Positions 18,065 to 26,480 of a stretch of 64,000 nt of DNA are shown here, one piece after another. The stretch is from Kribbella capetownensis. Its GTDB lineage: Bacteria > Actinomycetota > Actinomycetes > Propionibacteriales > Kribbellaceae. The DNA lies in the NCBI RefSeq assembly GCF_004331485.1, contig NZ_SJKD01000003.1, positions 682,001-746,000 on the forward strand, in the 5' to 3' direction. The notes beneath the pieces were generated by a model. That model saw only the letters and a list, made by a program, of their open reading frames with translations, searched no databases and was not told where the DNA came from. Position 1 is the first letter of the stretch. Each line of letters opens with the position of its first letter. A program made the position numbers and the translations under genes.

Positions 18065-18982
18065 CTACCGGGGTGCCTGTCCGGCCCGGCGAGCCTGTTC
18101 CTCCAACCGGTCCAGCCGGCGGTCCTCGCGGCGGGCTTCCCGCTGCGACTCACGCACCCATTGGACGAACAGCACGCCGAAGAACACCACCCCGACGATG
18201 TCACCGGACCCCCAGAGCAGGCCGCCGGCGATGTACTGGTCGTGCAGCGGCGACGGCGGCCAGGACCGGCCGAAGCTGGTGTACCAGTCCTCGGCGATGA
18301 GCTTGTTCGCGGACATGATCGTGATGCCGAGGAAAGCGTGGAACGGCAGCGTGAGGAAGGTCAGCATCAGCCGGAACGGGTAGATCACCCGGCCGGGCAC
18401 CGGGTCGAGGCCGAGCAGCGGCCAGAAGAACAGCGAACCGACCAGGATGAAGTGCAGATGCAACAAGTCGTGCAGTACGGCGGAGTGCAGCGTCGCGTCG
18501 TACCAGCTGCTGAAGTAGAGCGCCCACGGGCTCAGCACGAACAGCGTGAAGCCGATCAGCGGGAAGCAGAGCACCTTCGCGAGCCGCGAGTGCAATACGG
18601 AGAGCAACCACTTCCGCGGTCGCTGCGGCAGGGTCCGCAGGGCCAGCGTGATCGGCGCACCGAGCGCGAGCATCAGCGGCGTCAGCATCGACAGGATCAT
18701 GTGCTGGGCCATGTGCACGCTGAGAAGCACCGTGTCGTAGGTGCCGAGCGCCGACTGGGTGGCGATCACGGCACTGCCCAGGCCCAGTCCGACGAAGGCG
18801 AACGTCCGGGCGCGGGACCATTTGTCACCCCGCTTGCGGAGCCGGTGGACGCCGTACAGATAGAGGGCGCCGAGGACAACGATCACGGCGAGTAACACCG
18901 GTTCGAGGGTCCAGCCCGTCAGCAACCGGAGGGCCGTGAACGGCTCGATCTGGTCGCCGGGCCCGGCGTGGAGAGGAAGCAC
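18065..18982 (-). CDS. ctaG: CtaG-type cytochrome c oxidase assembly protein (caa3_CtaG)
   Basis: The 305-residue protein has about seven membrane helices and the conserved His-rich segments of the actinobacterial/Bacillus CtaG family: HMAQHMILSMLTPLMLALGAP, LHDLLHLHFILVGSLFFWPLLG and PFHAFLGITIM. The family supports assembly of the copper centres of cytochrome c oxidase and is unrelated to the Cox11-type CtaG of proteobacteria. Divergent from ctaE with 82 bases between starts, it belongs functionally to the respiratory block. Confidence 0.85.
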   Translation of the reverse strand: MLPLHAGPGDQIEPFTALRLLTGWTLEPVLLAVIVVLGALYLYGVHRLRKRGDKWSRARTFAFVGLGLGSAVIATQSALGTYDTVLLSVHMAQHMILSMLTPLMLALGAPITLALRTLPQRPRKWLLSVLHSRLAKVLCFPLIGFTLFVLSPWALYFSSWYDATLHSAVLHDLLHLHFILVGSLFFWPLLGLDPVPGRVIYPFRLMLTFLTLPFHAFLGITIMSANKLIAEDWYTSFGRSWPPSPLHDQYIAGGLLWGSGDIVGVVFFGVLFVQWVRESQREARREDRRLDRLEEQARRAGQAPR

Positions 18983-19052
18983 GCTTCCACAGTAGGAACA
19001 CCGAGTTCACGACATGCATGGGGGTGGTCGTGGCGGTGGATACCTGGAACGA

Positions 19053-19067
19053 CATAATGACCGCGTG
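19053..19067 (+). promoter_or_regulatory. -10 element of leaderless ctaE-qcrCAB promoter
   Basis: CATAAT ends 6-7 bases before the GTG start of ctaE and no Shine-Dalgarno precedes that codon. This is the only visible promoter for the four-gene operon, whose genes all overlap or nearly touch. Confidence 0.5.
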
Positions 19068-19727
19068 GCCACTGCAACCGCGCTCCCAGCGTCTCGTGAA
19101 CACGGACACCACGACCGTCCCAGCATGGTCAGTGTCGGCACGATCGTCTGGCTCTCGAGCGAGCTGATGTTCTTCGCCGCCTTGTTCGCGGCATACTTCA
19201 CCATCCGGTCGGTGACGACCGCTGCCGCCGCTCCGGGTACGGAGACGCTGTGGCAGGCGTCCACCGAGATGCTGAACGTCCCGTTCGCCTCGGTGAACAC
19301 GTTCGTCCTGGTCGCGTCGTCGTTCACCTGCCAGGCGGGTGTCTTCGCCGCCGAGCACGGCAAGGTGGGCCGGTCCGGCGCACTGGCGAACATCCGGTCC
19401 TGGGGCATGCGTGAGTGGTTCATCCTCACGTACCTGATGGGCGCGGTCTTCATCGCCGGCCAGGTGACGGAGTACGCCAAGCTGGTCCACGAGGGCGTGA
19501 CGATCTCGTCGTCGCCGTACGGGTCGGTCTTCTACCTGGCCACCGGGTTCCACGGTCTGCACGTGACCGGCGGCCTCATCGCTTTCGTGTTCGTCCTCGC
19601 CAGGACGTACATGGCTCGAAAGTTCACCCACGAACAGGCCGTCTCGGCGATCGTCGTGTCGTACTACTGGCACTTCGTCGACGTGGTCTGGATCGCCCTG
19701 TTCGCGACCATCTACCTGCTCAAATGA
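19065..19727 (+). CDS. ctaE: Cytochrome c oxidase subunit III
   Basis: The GTG start gives 220 residues and follows directly on a -10-like CATAAT; the longer frame from 19014 adds an implausible Gly-rich leader. Five membrane helices are evident ([103 protein letters not shown]). The conserved GFHGLHV and [10 protein letters not shown] motifs identify subunit III of the aa3 oxidase. It overlaps qcrC by 4 bases, linking the oxidase and the bc1 complex in one operon, as expected for the obligate bcc-aa3 supercomplex of actinobacteria. Confidence 0.95.
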   Translation: MATATALPASREHGHHDRPSMVSVGTIVWLSSELMFFAALFAAYFTIRSVTTAAAAPGTETLWQASTEMLNVPFASVNTFVLVASSFTCQAGVFAAEHGKVGRSGALANIRSWGMREWFILTYLMGAVFIAGQVTEYAKLVHEGVTISSSPYGSVFYLATGFHGLHVTGGLIAFVFVLARTYMARKFTHEQAVSAIVVSYYWHFVDVVWIALFATIYLLK

Positions 19728-20590
19728 GTGAGAAGAGACCTTCCTTGTCACCGGCGCGCTTTCTCTCCGCGCGACGACGGCACCGGTCCGCCGGCCTCGT
19801 CGTGCTTCTTTTCGGCCTCCTGGCAGTGGGCTCGGCGTACGCCGCGTTCGCCCCTGACGACGCGGTGGCGGACAACTCGGCCCAGTCCCAGCAGATCGAA
19901 GAGGGCAAGAAGCTCTTCGCGGTCGGCTGCGCCAGCTGCCACGGCCTGAACGCCGAGGGTGGCGCGAACGGCGAGGGCAAGATGGCCGGCCCGTCGCTGA
20001 TCGGGGTCGGCGCGGCCGCCGTCGACTTCCAGGTCGGGACCGGCCGGATGCCCGCCATGCAGCCCGGTGCCCAGGTGCCGCGCAAGACGCCGACGTACAC
20101 GCAGGAGGAGATCGAGGCCCTGGCCGCGTACGTCGCCTCGCTCGCCCCCGGCCCGGCGGTTCCGGCGCAGGAGTCGTACGACATCAGCAAGGCCACCGAC
20201 GAGCAGATCACCCGCGGTGGCGAGCTGTTCCGGACCAACTGCACGGCGTGCCACAACTTCGCCGGCCGCGGTGGCGCACTGCCGAACGGCAAGTACGCGC
20301 CGTCGCTGATGAACGTCGACCCGAAGCACATCTACGAAGCGATGCTCACCGGTCCGCAGCAGATGCCGGTCTTCTCCGACCAGGTGATGCAGCCTGAGGA
20401 CAAGCGCGACATCATTGCCTACCTGAACGCGCTTCAGCAGCAGAAGGACCCGGGCGGGTTCGGCCTCGGCCGGCTCGGCCCGGTCTCGGAGGGTCTGTGG
20501 GGCTGGCTGATCGGTATCGGCCTGCTGGTCTGTGTAGCGGTGTGGATCGGCGCCAAGGGCGTCAAGGCCAAGGGAGCGAAGGCCGAATGA
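19724..20590 (+). CDS. qcrC: Diheme cytochrome c subunit of the bcc complex
   Basis: The 288-residue protein is anchored by an N-terminal helix (residues about 22-42) and a C-terminal helix (about 255-275) and carries two CxxCH haem sites, GCASCHG near residue 68 and NCTACHN near residue 170. Two fused c-type domains replace the separate cytochrome c used by mitochondria; QcrC passes electrons directly to the CuA of CtaC. It overlaps ctaE and qcrA by 4 bases on either side. Confidence 0.96.
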   Translation: MSEKRPSLSPARFLSARRRHRSAGLVVLLFGLLAVGSAYAAFAPDDAVADNSAQSQQIEEGKKLFAVGCASCHGLNAEGGANGEGKMAGPSLIGVGAAAVDFQVGTGRMPAMQPGAQVPRKTPTYTQEEIEALAAYVASLAPGPAVPAQESYDISKATDEQITRGGELFRTNCTACHNFAGRGGALPNGKYAPSLMNVDPKHIYEAMLTGPQQMPVFSDQVMQPEDKRDIIAYLNALQQQKDPGGFGLGRLGPVSEGLWGWLIGIGLLVCVAVWIGAKGVKAKGAKAE

Positions 20591-21636
20591 GTGACGAGAA
20601 CCTTCCTGCCGTGAAGGCAGACGAAGAGCACAGTCAGGTGCAGGTGGCGGAGCCGATCCCGGACCCGGGTATCGAGCCGCACGAGTACCGGATCACCGAC
20701 ATCGACCCCAAGGCGGCCGACCGGGTCGAGCGCCAGGTCTCGGCGATGTTCACCCTGGCCGGTCTGCTCGCCCTCGGGTCCTGCGTGGCGTACTTCGCCA
20801 TCCCGCGCGACTCCACCATCGCGTTCGGGCCGTTGTCCGGCAACGCCAACAACATGATCATCGGCCTGTGCATCGGCCTGGCCCTGTTCCTGCTCGGCGC
20901 CGGCGCGATCCAGTGGGCCAAGAAGCTGATGGTCGACGAGGAGATCTCCGAGGACCGGCACCCGGCCCACTCCTCGCCGGAGCAGATCGCCGACATCAGC
21001 GACGCCTTCAAGCAGGGTGTCGCGGAGTCGGGCTTCACCCGGCGCAAGCTGATCCGCCGCGGGCTGTTCACCGGACTGGGCCTGCTCGGCCTGCCGGCGA
21101 TCGTGCTGCTGCGCGACCTCGGTCCGCTGCCGGGCCGCGCCCTCTTCAACACCATCTGGGCGAAGGGCATCCGGGTCGTCAACGACGTCACCGACCGCCC
21201 GATCAAGCCCTCCGACATGATCGTCGGCCAGCTGGTCAACGCCGCGCCCGCCAACCTGGCTCCGCTGCAGGAGGAGAGCCCGGTCGAGTACCAGAACGCC
21301 AAGGCGAAGGCCGCGGTGATCGTGGTCCGGATCAAGCCCAGCGAGATCCGTACGCCGCCGGGCCGGGAGAACTGGGGTGTCGACGGCATCCTGTGCTACT
21401 CCAAGATCTGCACCCACGTCGGCTGCCCGATCTCCCTGTACGAGCAGACCACCCACCACGTGCTCTGCCCGTGCCACCAGTCGACGTTCGACCTGGCCGA
21501 CGGTGCCAAGGTCGTCTTCGGCCCTGCGGCCCGGCCACTTCCTCAGCTACCGTTGGCAGTGGACGCAGAGGGCTACTTGGTTGCGCAGAGCGGCTTCACC
21601 GAGCCGGTCGGCCCGAGCTTCTTCGAACGAGGGTGA
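20587..21636 (+). CDS. qcrA: Rieske iron-sulfur subunit of the bcc complex
   Basis: The 349-residue protein has an actinobacterial N-terminal extension with three membrane helices (about residues 55-75, 95-115 and 160-180). The C-terminal Rieske domain carries CTHVGCPIS and CPCHQSTFDL, which supply the two Cys and two His ligands of the 2Fe-2S cluster, plus the closing PAARPLPQLPL loop. It takes electrons from menaquinol and passes them to QcrC. Overlaps qcrC by 4 bases. Confidence 0.96.
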   Translation: MSDENLPAVKADEEHSQVQVAEPIPDPGIEPHEYRITDIDPKAADRVERQVSAMFTLAGLLALGSCVAYFAIPRDSTIAFGPLSGNANNMIIGLCIGLALFLLGAGAIQWAKKLMVDEEISEDRHPAHSSPEQIADISDAFKQGVAESGFTRRKLIRRGLFTGLGLLGLPAIVLLRDLGPLPGRALFNTIWAKGIRVVNDVTDRPIKPSDMIVGQLVNAAPANLAPLQEESPVEYQNAKAKAAVIVVRIKPSEIRTPPGRENWGVDGILCYSKICTHVGCPISLYEQTTHHVLCPCHQSTFDLADGAKVVFGPAARPLPQLPLAVDAEGYLVAQSGFTEPVGPSFFERG

Positions 21637-21641
21637 CTGCA

Positions 21642-23300
21642 GTGTCAGACAAAGAGTTCCCGCCACCGGTCAAATATCTCGACGATCGCCTCGGGATCGC
21701 GAAGATCGGCCGGAAGAACCTGCGCAAGGTCTTCCCGGACCACTGGTCGTTCATGCTCGGCGAGATCGCGCTGTACAGCTTCATCATCCTGATCCTGACC
21801 GGCATCTTCCTGACCTTCTGGTTCAAGCCGTCGATGGGCGAGGTCGAGTACCAGGGCTCGTACAGCCTGCTCAAGGGCCTGCACATGTCCGAGGCCTACG
21901 CCTCGACGCTGGACATCACCTTCGACGTCCGCGGCGGTCTGCTGATGCGGCAGATCCATCACTGGGCGGCCGTGCTGTTCATCGCCGCGATGATGGTGCA
22001 CCTGCTCCGCATTTTCTTCACCGGCGCGTTCCGCAAGCCGCGTGAGCTGAACTGGGTGATCGGCTTCACCATGCTGTTCCTCGGCATCATCGAGGGCTTC
22101 ATCGGCTACGGTCTCCCCGACGACCTGCTGTCCGGCACCGGTCTACGCATCACCCAGGGGATGATCGGGGCGTCCCCGGTGATCGGGACGTACCTGAACT
22201 TCTTCATCTTCGGCGGCGAGTTCCCGGGTGACGATTTCGTCTCCCGCTTCTTCACCATCCACGTGCTGCTGATTCCGGGGTTGATCCTTGCCCTGGTCAC
22301 GGTCCACCTGTTCCTGGTCGTGTACCACAAGCACACGCAGTACGCCGGTCCCGGCCGGACCGCGAAGAACGTGGTCGGTTACCCGCTGTTCCCGGTCTAC
22401 ACGGCCAAGGCCGGCGGCTTCTTCTTCGTCGTCTTCGGCATCACCGCGCTGATGGGTGCGCTGCTCCAGATCAACCCGGTCTGGCTGTACGGGCCGTACA
22501 ACCCGGCGGAGGTGACGGCGGGATCCCAGCCGGACTGGTACATGGGCTGGCTGGAAGGCTCGGTCCGCATCATGCCCGGATTCGAGTCGCACTTCTGGGG
22601 CATCACGCTCAGCTGGAACCTGATCATCCCGGCCCTGCTGATACCTCCTGCCTTCGTCACCCTGGTCGCGCTCTATCCGTTCATCGAGGGCTGGATCACC
22701 GGTGACAAGCGTGAGCACCACCTACTCGACCGGCCGCGGAACATGCCGACCCGGACCGGTATCGGTGCCGCGTTCATCACCTTCTACGCGCTGCTGTGGA
22801 TCGGTGGCGGTAACGACCTGATCGCCACCCACTTCGGCCTCTCGCTGAACAACGTGACCTGGTTCCTCCGGTTCGCGGTGTTCATCGGCCCGGTGCTCGC
22901 CTTCTGGGTGGTCCGGCGGGTCGCGATCTCGCTGCAGCGGGCCGACAACGACCGGCTGATGCACGGTCTGGAGACCGGTGTGATCGTCCGCTCCCCCGAG
23001 GGCAAGTACACCGAGAAGCACGCGCCGATCTCGAACTACGAGGCGTACAGCCTCACGGCGCACGACCGGATGCTGCCGCTGGACATCGGTCCGGAGACCG
23101 ACGACAACGGCGTCCGCGCACCACGCCGGGCCCTGAACAAGCTCCGCGCCCGGCTGTCACGCTTCTACTACGCCGACGCGATCCAGAAGCCGACGACGCA
23201 CGAGTTGGAGGCGGCTCACGAGCACGCTCACGACTCGGACGAGATCCACGACATCAGCGAGACCGAGACGTATCGCGAAGTCACCAGCGACCGCTCCTGA
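21642..23300 (+). CDS. qcrB: Cytochrome b subunit of the bcc complex
   Basis: I chose the GTG at 21642 because CGAGGG lies 8 bases before it; a GTG at 21633 overlapping the qcrA stop is the alternative. The 552-residue protein has the cytochrome b core: QIHHWAAVLFIAAMMVHLLRIF and FFTIHVLLIPGLILALVTVHLFLVVYHKHTQ hold the four haem-ligating histidines, and NPVWLYGPYNPAEVT contains the Qo-site PxxY region. A long charged actinobacterial C-terminal tail follows. It oxidises menaquinol and is the target of Q203-type inhibitors in mycobacteria. Confidence 0.95.
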   Translation: MSDKEFPPPVKYLDDRLGIAKIGRKNLRKVFPDHWSFMLGEIALYSFIILILTGIFLTFWFKPSMGEVEYQGSYSLLKGLHMSEAYASTLDITFDVRGGLLMRQIHHWAAVLFIAAMMVHLLRIFFTGAFRKPRELNWVIGFTMLFLGIIEGFIGYGLPDDLLSGTGLRITQGMIGASPVIGTYLNFFIFGGEFPGDDFVSRFFTIHVLLIPGLILALVTVHLFLVVYHKHTQYAGPGRTAKNVVGYPLFPVYTAKAGGFFFVVFGITALMGALLQINPVWLYGPYNPAEVTAGSQPDWYMGWLEGSVRIMPGFESHFWGITLSWNLIIPALLIPPAFVTLVALYPFIEGWITGDKREHHLLDRPRNMPTRTGIGAAFITFYALLWIGGGNDLIATHFGLSLNNVTWFLRFAVFIGPVLAFWVVRRVAISLQRADNDRLMHGLETGVIVRSPEGKYTEKHAPISNYEAYSLTAHDRMLPLDIGPETDDNGVRAPRRALNKLRARLSRFYYADAIQKPTTHELEAAHEHAHDSDEIHDISETETYREVTSDRS

Positions 23301-23312
23301 TCGCAGCACGAC

Positions 23313-23348
23313 CCAAAAGGCCCCGGCCGGGATGCCGGGGTCTTTTGG
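23313..23348 (+). terminator. Bidirectional intrinsic terminator between qcrB and the MarR gene
   Basis: A 15-bp stem starts CCAAAAGGCCCCGGC and closes GCCGGGGTCTTTTGG (one G-T pair) with a 6-nt loop. The A-run on one side and T-run on the other let it work for qcrB (+) and, on the minus strand, for the convergent MarR gene that stops at 23350. Confidence 0.85.
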
Positions 23349-23349
23349 T

Positions 23350-23814
23350 TTATTCGAGGGTGTCAGCAACCGCGGACAGGTAGTCGCTGACGACCGATCT
23401 GTCGCGCTGGTCCAGGTGCTCGGTGATGCCGATCAGGCGCTCGAGGAGCGGCCCGAAGAACTGCCAGCCGAGGTCGACTGCCGTCTCGGACACCTGCAGG
23501 CGAGCGCTGCGGCCGTCTGAGCGGCTTCTGAGGCGTTCGACGTGCCCGGCGGCCTCCAAGCGGTGGATGACCGCCGTCGTCGCCTGAGAGGTCATTCCGA
23601 GCTGCTGGGCGAGCCATCCCGGCGTCGCCTCCACACCGGCCCGCTCGGCGTCCAGCAGCCGCGTGAGCGCCCGTACGTCGGTCGCGTGCAGACCGGTCGC
23701 GCGGGCGAACTCCCCCACTGCCCGCTCGAGCCGCAGTGCGACCTCCCGCAGTCGGTGCACCAGCTCCAGCGCCGCGGCCCGCCCCGGGTCGGCCGGCATC
23801 ACTCCTTCACGCAT
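23350..23814 (-). CDS. MarR-family transcriptional regulator
   Basis: ATG at 23814 gives 154 residues; TAAGTT seven bases upstream fits a leaderless transcript, and a TTG nine bases further up is a weaker alternative. The winged helix is clear: TPGWLAQQLGMTSQATTAVIHRLEAAGHVERLRSRSDGRSARLQVSE, with the DGR wing typical of MarR. Flanking helices form the dimer interface. It is divergent from an alpha/beta hydrolase gene with 40 bases between starts and a perfect palindrome in the middle, so it most likely represses itself and the hydrolase. Confidence 0.85.
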   Translation of the reverse strand: MREGVMPADPGRAAALELVHRLREVALRLERAVGEFARATGLHATDVRALTRLLDAERAGVEATPGWLAQQLGMTSQATTAVIHRLEAAGHVERLRSRSDGRSARLQVSETAVDLGWQFFGPLLERLIGITEHLDQRDRSVVSDYLSAVADTLE

Positions 23815-23828
23815 GCCCGTCAACTTAC

Positions 23829-23841
23829 CTCACTCAGTGAG
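23829..23841. promoter_or_regulatory. Palindromic MarR operator between divergent promoters
   Basis: CTCACTCAGTGAG is a perfect 13-bp palindrome centred in the 40-base gap. On its left, minus-strand TAAGTT (23827-23822) sits 7 bases before the MarR start; on its right, TATTCT (23843-23848) sits 6 bases before the hydrolase ATG. A dimer bound here would block both promoters. Confidence 0.6.
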
Positions 23842-23854
23842 CTATTCTCGCGCC

Positions 23855-24652
23855 ATGACCTTCCAGGACGCGTACGACGCTCTCCTCCGCCGCTGGGGTG
23901 TCCCGGTGGAACAGCTCGACCTCGCCGGCACCCACGTGAACGCGTGCGGCCCGGCCGACGCCCCTCCACTGGTCCTGCTCGCCGGCCACGGCGCCACGTC
24001 ACCGGTCTGGTTCACCGTCGCGCCCCGACTCGCGGAGCAGTACCGCGTCTACGCCCTCGACCTCCCCGGCGACGCAGGCCGCAGTACGGCGACCCCACCG
24101 AGCACGGTCGAGGACCTGATGGCCTGGCTGACCGGCGTACTGGACGCCTTGGAGATCGGGCAGGCTGCGCTGTGCGGGCATTCCTACGGCACCCGGATCG
24201 CACTGACATACGCCCTCCGGCATCCGGTGCGGGTCAGCAGGCTCGCGCTGATCGACCCGACCGACTGCTTCACCGGCCTGAAGCCGCGGTACGTCGCCAG
24301 AGCACTCCCCTCGCTCCTGCGGCCCAGCCCCGCCCGTACGGAGTCGTTCCTGCGCTGGGAGACGCAAGGCCTGCCGGTCGACCCGGACTGGTTGCGCTTG
24401 GCCGGCCTGGCAGCTGTCGAGCCCACCACCCGACCGGTCCTGCCGCCCAGGCCCGACGTACATCAACTCCAGACCGAGACCCTGGTCGTTGTCGCGGATC
24501 GCAGCAAGGCCCACAACCCCGACCAACTTGCCCGGCGAGCCAGTGCCGCCGGGGCAAGCGTCGTACGGATCGAGACCGCGACCCACCACTCGCTGCCCGT
24601 CTTCCATGCCGACGAAGTGGTCGGGGCCTTGCTCCGGGCAGAATCGCTCTGA
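23855..24652 (+). CDS. Alpha/beta hydrolase
   Basis: The 265-residue protein has the canonical alpha/beta-hydrolase layout: VLLAGHGATSPVW oxyanion-hole region, DLPGDAGRS, nucleophile elbow GHSYGT (Ser near residue 110), and a terminal His in ATHHSLPVF. Length and the lack of extra lid motifs fit a small esterase or C-C hydrolase, but the substrate is not readable. TATTCT six bases before the ATG suggests a leaderless mRNA. It is divergent from the MarR gene, the usual arrangement for a regulator and a detoxifying enzyme. Confidence 0.85.
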   Translation: MTFQDAYDALLRRWGVPVEQLDLAGTHVNACGPADAPPLVLLAGHGATSPVWFTVAPRLAEQYRVYALDLPGDAGRSTATPPSTVEDLMAWLTGVLDALEIGQAALCGHSYGTRIALTYALRHPVRVSRLALIDPTDCFTGLKPRYVARALPSLLRPSPARTESFLRWETQGLPVDPDWLRLAGLAAVEPTTRPVLPPRPDVHQLQTETLVVVADRSKAHNPDQLARRASAAGASVVRIETATHHSLPVFHADEVVGALLRAESL

Positions 24653-24656
24653 TGGG

Positions 24657-25901
24657 TCAGGACAGGGCTGAGCCGGCCTTGTAGTTGGCCCAGGTCGTGT
24701 TCCAGTCGGTCCAGCCGTTGCCGGGCTCCATGTGGCGGGTGGTGCCGGTCACGATGACCGGGTCGCCACGGAGGGTCTGAGCGAAGTACCACTGGGCGTC
24801 CTTGAGGCTCATACCGACGCAGCCGTGGCTGACGTTGGCGCTGCCCTGGCTGCCGGCGGACCACGGCGCGCCGTGGATGAACTCACCGGAGCTGGTGACT
24901 CGCTCCGCCCACTTCACGTTGCTGATGTTGTAGTACTCCGGGTCGCCCGGCTTGATGCCGACCGTCGCCGCGTCCATCCGCTTGGTGGTGAACTTCTCCA
25001 TGATCACCTTCACCCCGCTGCGGGTGGTGAAGCCGTCCTTGCCGGCGGTGATCAGGATCGTCCGGGCGAGCTTGCCGTTGATCGTCACCGTCATCGAGTG
25101 CGTCTTGACGTTGATCTTGCTGACGACCGACTTGCCGATGTTGAAGGCGATCGTCCGGCTCGCCGTACCCCAGGTGTTGCTGCCCGCGTTCACGCCCTGG
25201 GTGGCGATGTCGACGGTGACCTTGGTGCCGGCCGGCCAGTAGTTCATCGGCCGGTAGTTGACCTGCTTGCTGTTCACCCAGTGCCAGCTGCCGGTGACCG
25301 GGACCGAGGTCTTCACCGACAGGCGCTTCTCGACCGCAGCACGGTCCTTGACCGGGTTGTTCCAGTAGATCTGGATCGGCATCGCGACGCCGACGGTCTC
25401 GCCGTTCAGCGGGGCGACCGAGGCCTTCAGGCTCTTCGCCGCCTTCAGCGTCTTGAACGTCGAGCTGATCGGGACCGTGGCGCCATCGGTGCCCTCGGCC
25501 GTGCCGCTCAGCTTGTACGACGCGCCTGGCTTGAGCTGCGGGGTGGACGTCCACTTGGTCCGGTCGGCGTTGAAGCTGCCGGTCACCTTGTCGCCGTCGT
25601 CGTCCTTGAGCGTGATCGCCTTCAGGGTGCCGACGGTGGTGCTCACGGTCACCGGCTGATCCGGCTTGACCGACGCGGCGCCCTTGGCCGGGACGACCGA
25701 GATGCTCGCCGACGCCGGGTTCTCCGACGGGCTGGACGAGCTGCCCGGGCTGGTCGAGGCACCCGGCGTACCACTGGTCTGTGTGGCCCCGGACGACGGC
25801 GATCCGCCCGCCTCGGTGTCGCTGCACGCGGTGCCGACCAGCAGCAACGCGCAGATCCCCACCACGGCAAGGCCGTGTTTCCTCACCGAACCGCTCACCA
25901 T
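24657..25901 (-). CDS. L,D-transpeptidase lipoprotein (Ig-like domains + YkuD)
   Basis: The 414-residue protein starts with a lipoprotein signal ending LLLVGTAC, so Cys about 23 would be lipidated. A Ser/Gly/Pro linker follows, then two Ig-like domains (Lpp-LdtMt2 type, residues about 60-270) and a C-terminal YkuD catalytic domain with VSHGCVGMS holding the active-site Cys and neighbouring His. Mycobacterial enzymes of this architecture make 3-3 cross-links in peptidoglycan outside the membrane. Start ATG has AGGGGAG nine bases upstream. It ends 4 bases from the convergent hydrolase. Confidence 0.92.
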   Translation of the reverse strand: MVSGSVRKHGLAVVGICALLLVGTACSDTEAGGSPSSGATQTSGTPGASTSPGSSSSPSENPASASISVVPAKGAASVKPDQPVTVSTTVGTLKAITLKDDDGDKVTGSFNADRTKWTSTPQLKPGASYKLSGTAEGTDGATVPISSTFKTLKAAKSLKASVAPLNGETVGVAMPIQIYWNNPVKDRAAVEKRLSVKTSVPVTGSWHWVNSKQVNYRPMNYWPAGTKVTVDIATQGVNAGSNTWGTASRTIAFNIGKSVVSKINVKTHSMTVTINGKLARTILITAGKDGFTTRSGVKVIMEKFTTKRMDAATVGIKPGDPEYYNISNVKWAERVTSSGEFIHGAPWSAGSQGSANVSHGCVGMSLKDAQWYFAQTLRGDPVIVTGTTRHMEPGNGWTDWNTTWANYKAGSALS

Positions 25902-26040
25902 TCCCCAGCTCTCCCCTGTTTGCTTCAACCGCCGCAAGGGTAACCCGTAGTACCGGAATACCCGCGCAAGCACACCGCCACCACAGTGGTACGGACCACA
26001 ACGGCCCATTCTCCGGTGGCACCCCTTAAGACGCACGAAA

Positions 26041-26069
26041 GCGCCATCCGGTTGGCTCCCGGATGGCGC
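26041..26069 (-). terminator. Terminator of the ctaC-ctaD-ctaF operon
   Basis: An 11-bp perfect stem (GCGCCATCCGG with CCGGATGGCGC) has a 7-nt loop and lies 15 bases past the ctaF stop. On the minus strand a short TTTC follows. Confidence 0.65.
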
Positions 26070-26084
26070 CCGTACGAGCTTCAA

Positions 26085-26480
26085 CTAGTGAGCGTGGTCA
26101 CCGCGGTAGTACTCGAAGATGAACCCCGAGAGGGTGACAATGCCGATCCCGCAGCCGGCGATGAACAGCCACCAGCCGAACACGATGCCGAGGACGACGA
26201 CCGCCAGGGTCAGCCCGCACCACAGCGGCCACCACGAGTACGGCGGGAAGAAGCCGAGCTCACCGGCGCCCTCCACGATCTCGGCTTCCTTGCGGTCCTC
26301 CGGCCGGGCGTCCATCCGCCGCGCCGTGATGCTCAGGTAGAACGCCACCAGCAGCGACAGGAAGAACGTCATCACCAGTGCGGTGGTGCCGGTCGGGTCT
26401 TCGGCCATCAGCCAGTAGATCGGCGTCACGACCAGCACGAACACGCTCAGGATCCCGAAGACCCAGGCTTCGACCTTCAC
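26085..26480 (-). CDS. ctaF: Actinobacterial cytochrome c oxidase subunit IV
   Basis: The 131-residue protein has four membrane helices and matches CtaF, the fourth core subunit of the actinobacterial aa3 oxidase. Typical features are the [20 protein letters not shown] start, a cytoplasmic loop with [13 protein letters not shown], and the ending GFIFEYYRG. It is translationally coupled to ctaD through a 4-base overlap and is the last gene of ctaC-D-F. Confidence 0.92.
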   Translation of the reverse strand: MKVEAWVFGILSVFVLVVTPIYWLMAEDPTGTTALVMTFFLSLLVAFYLSITARRMDARPEDRKEAEIVEGAGELGFFPPYSWWPLWCGLTLAVVVLGIVFGWWLFIAGCGIGIVTLSGFIFEYYRGDHAH

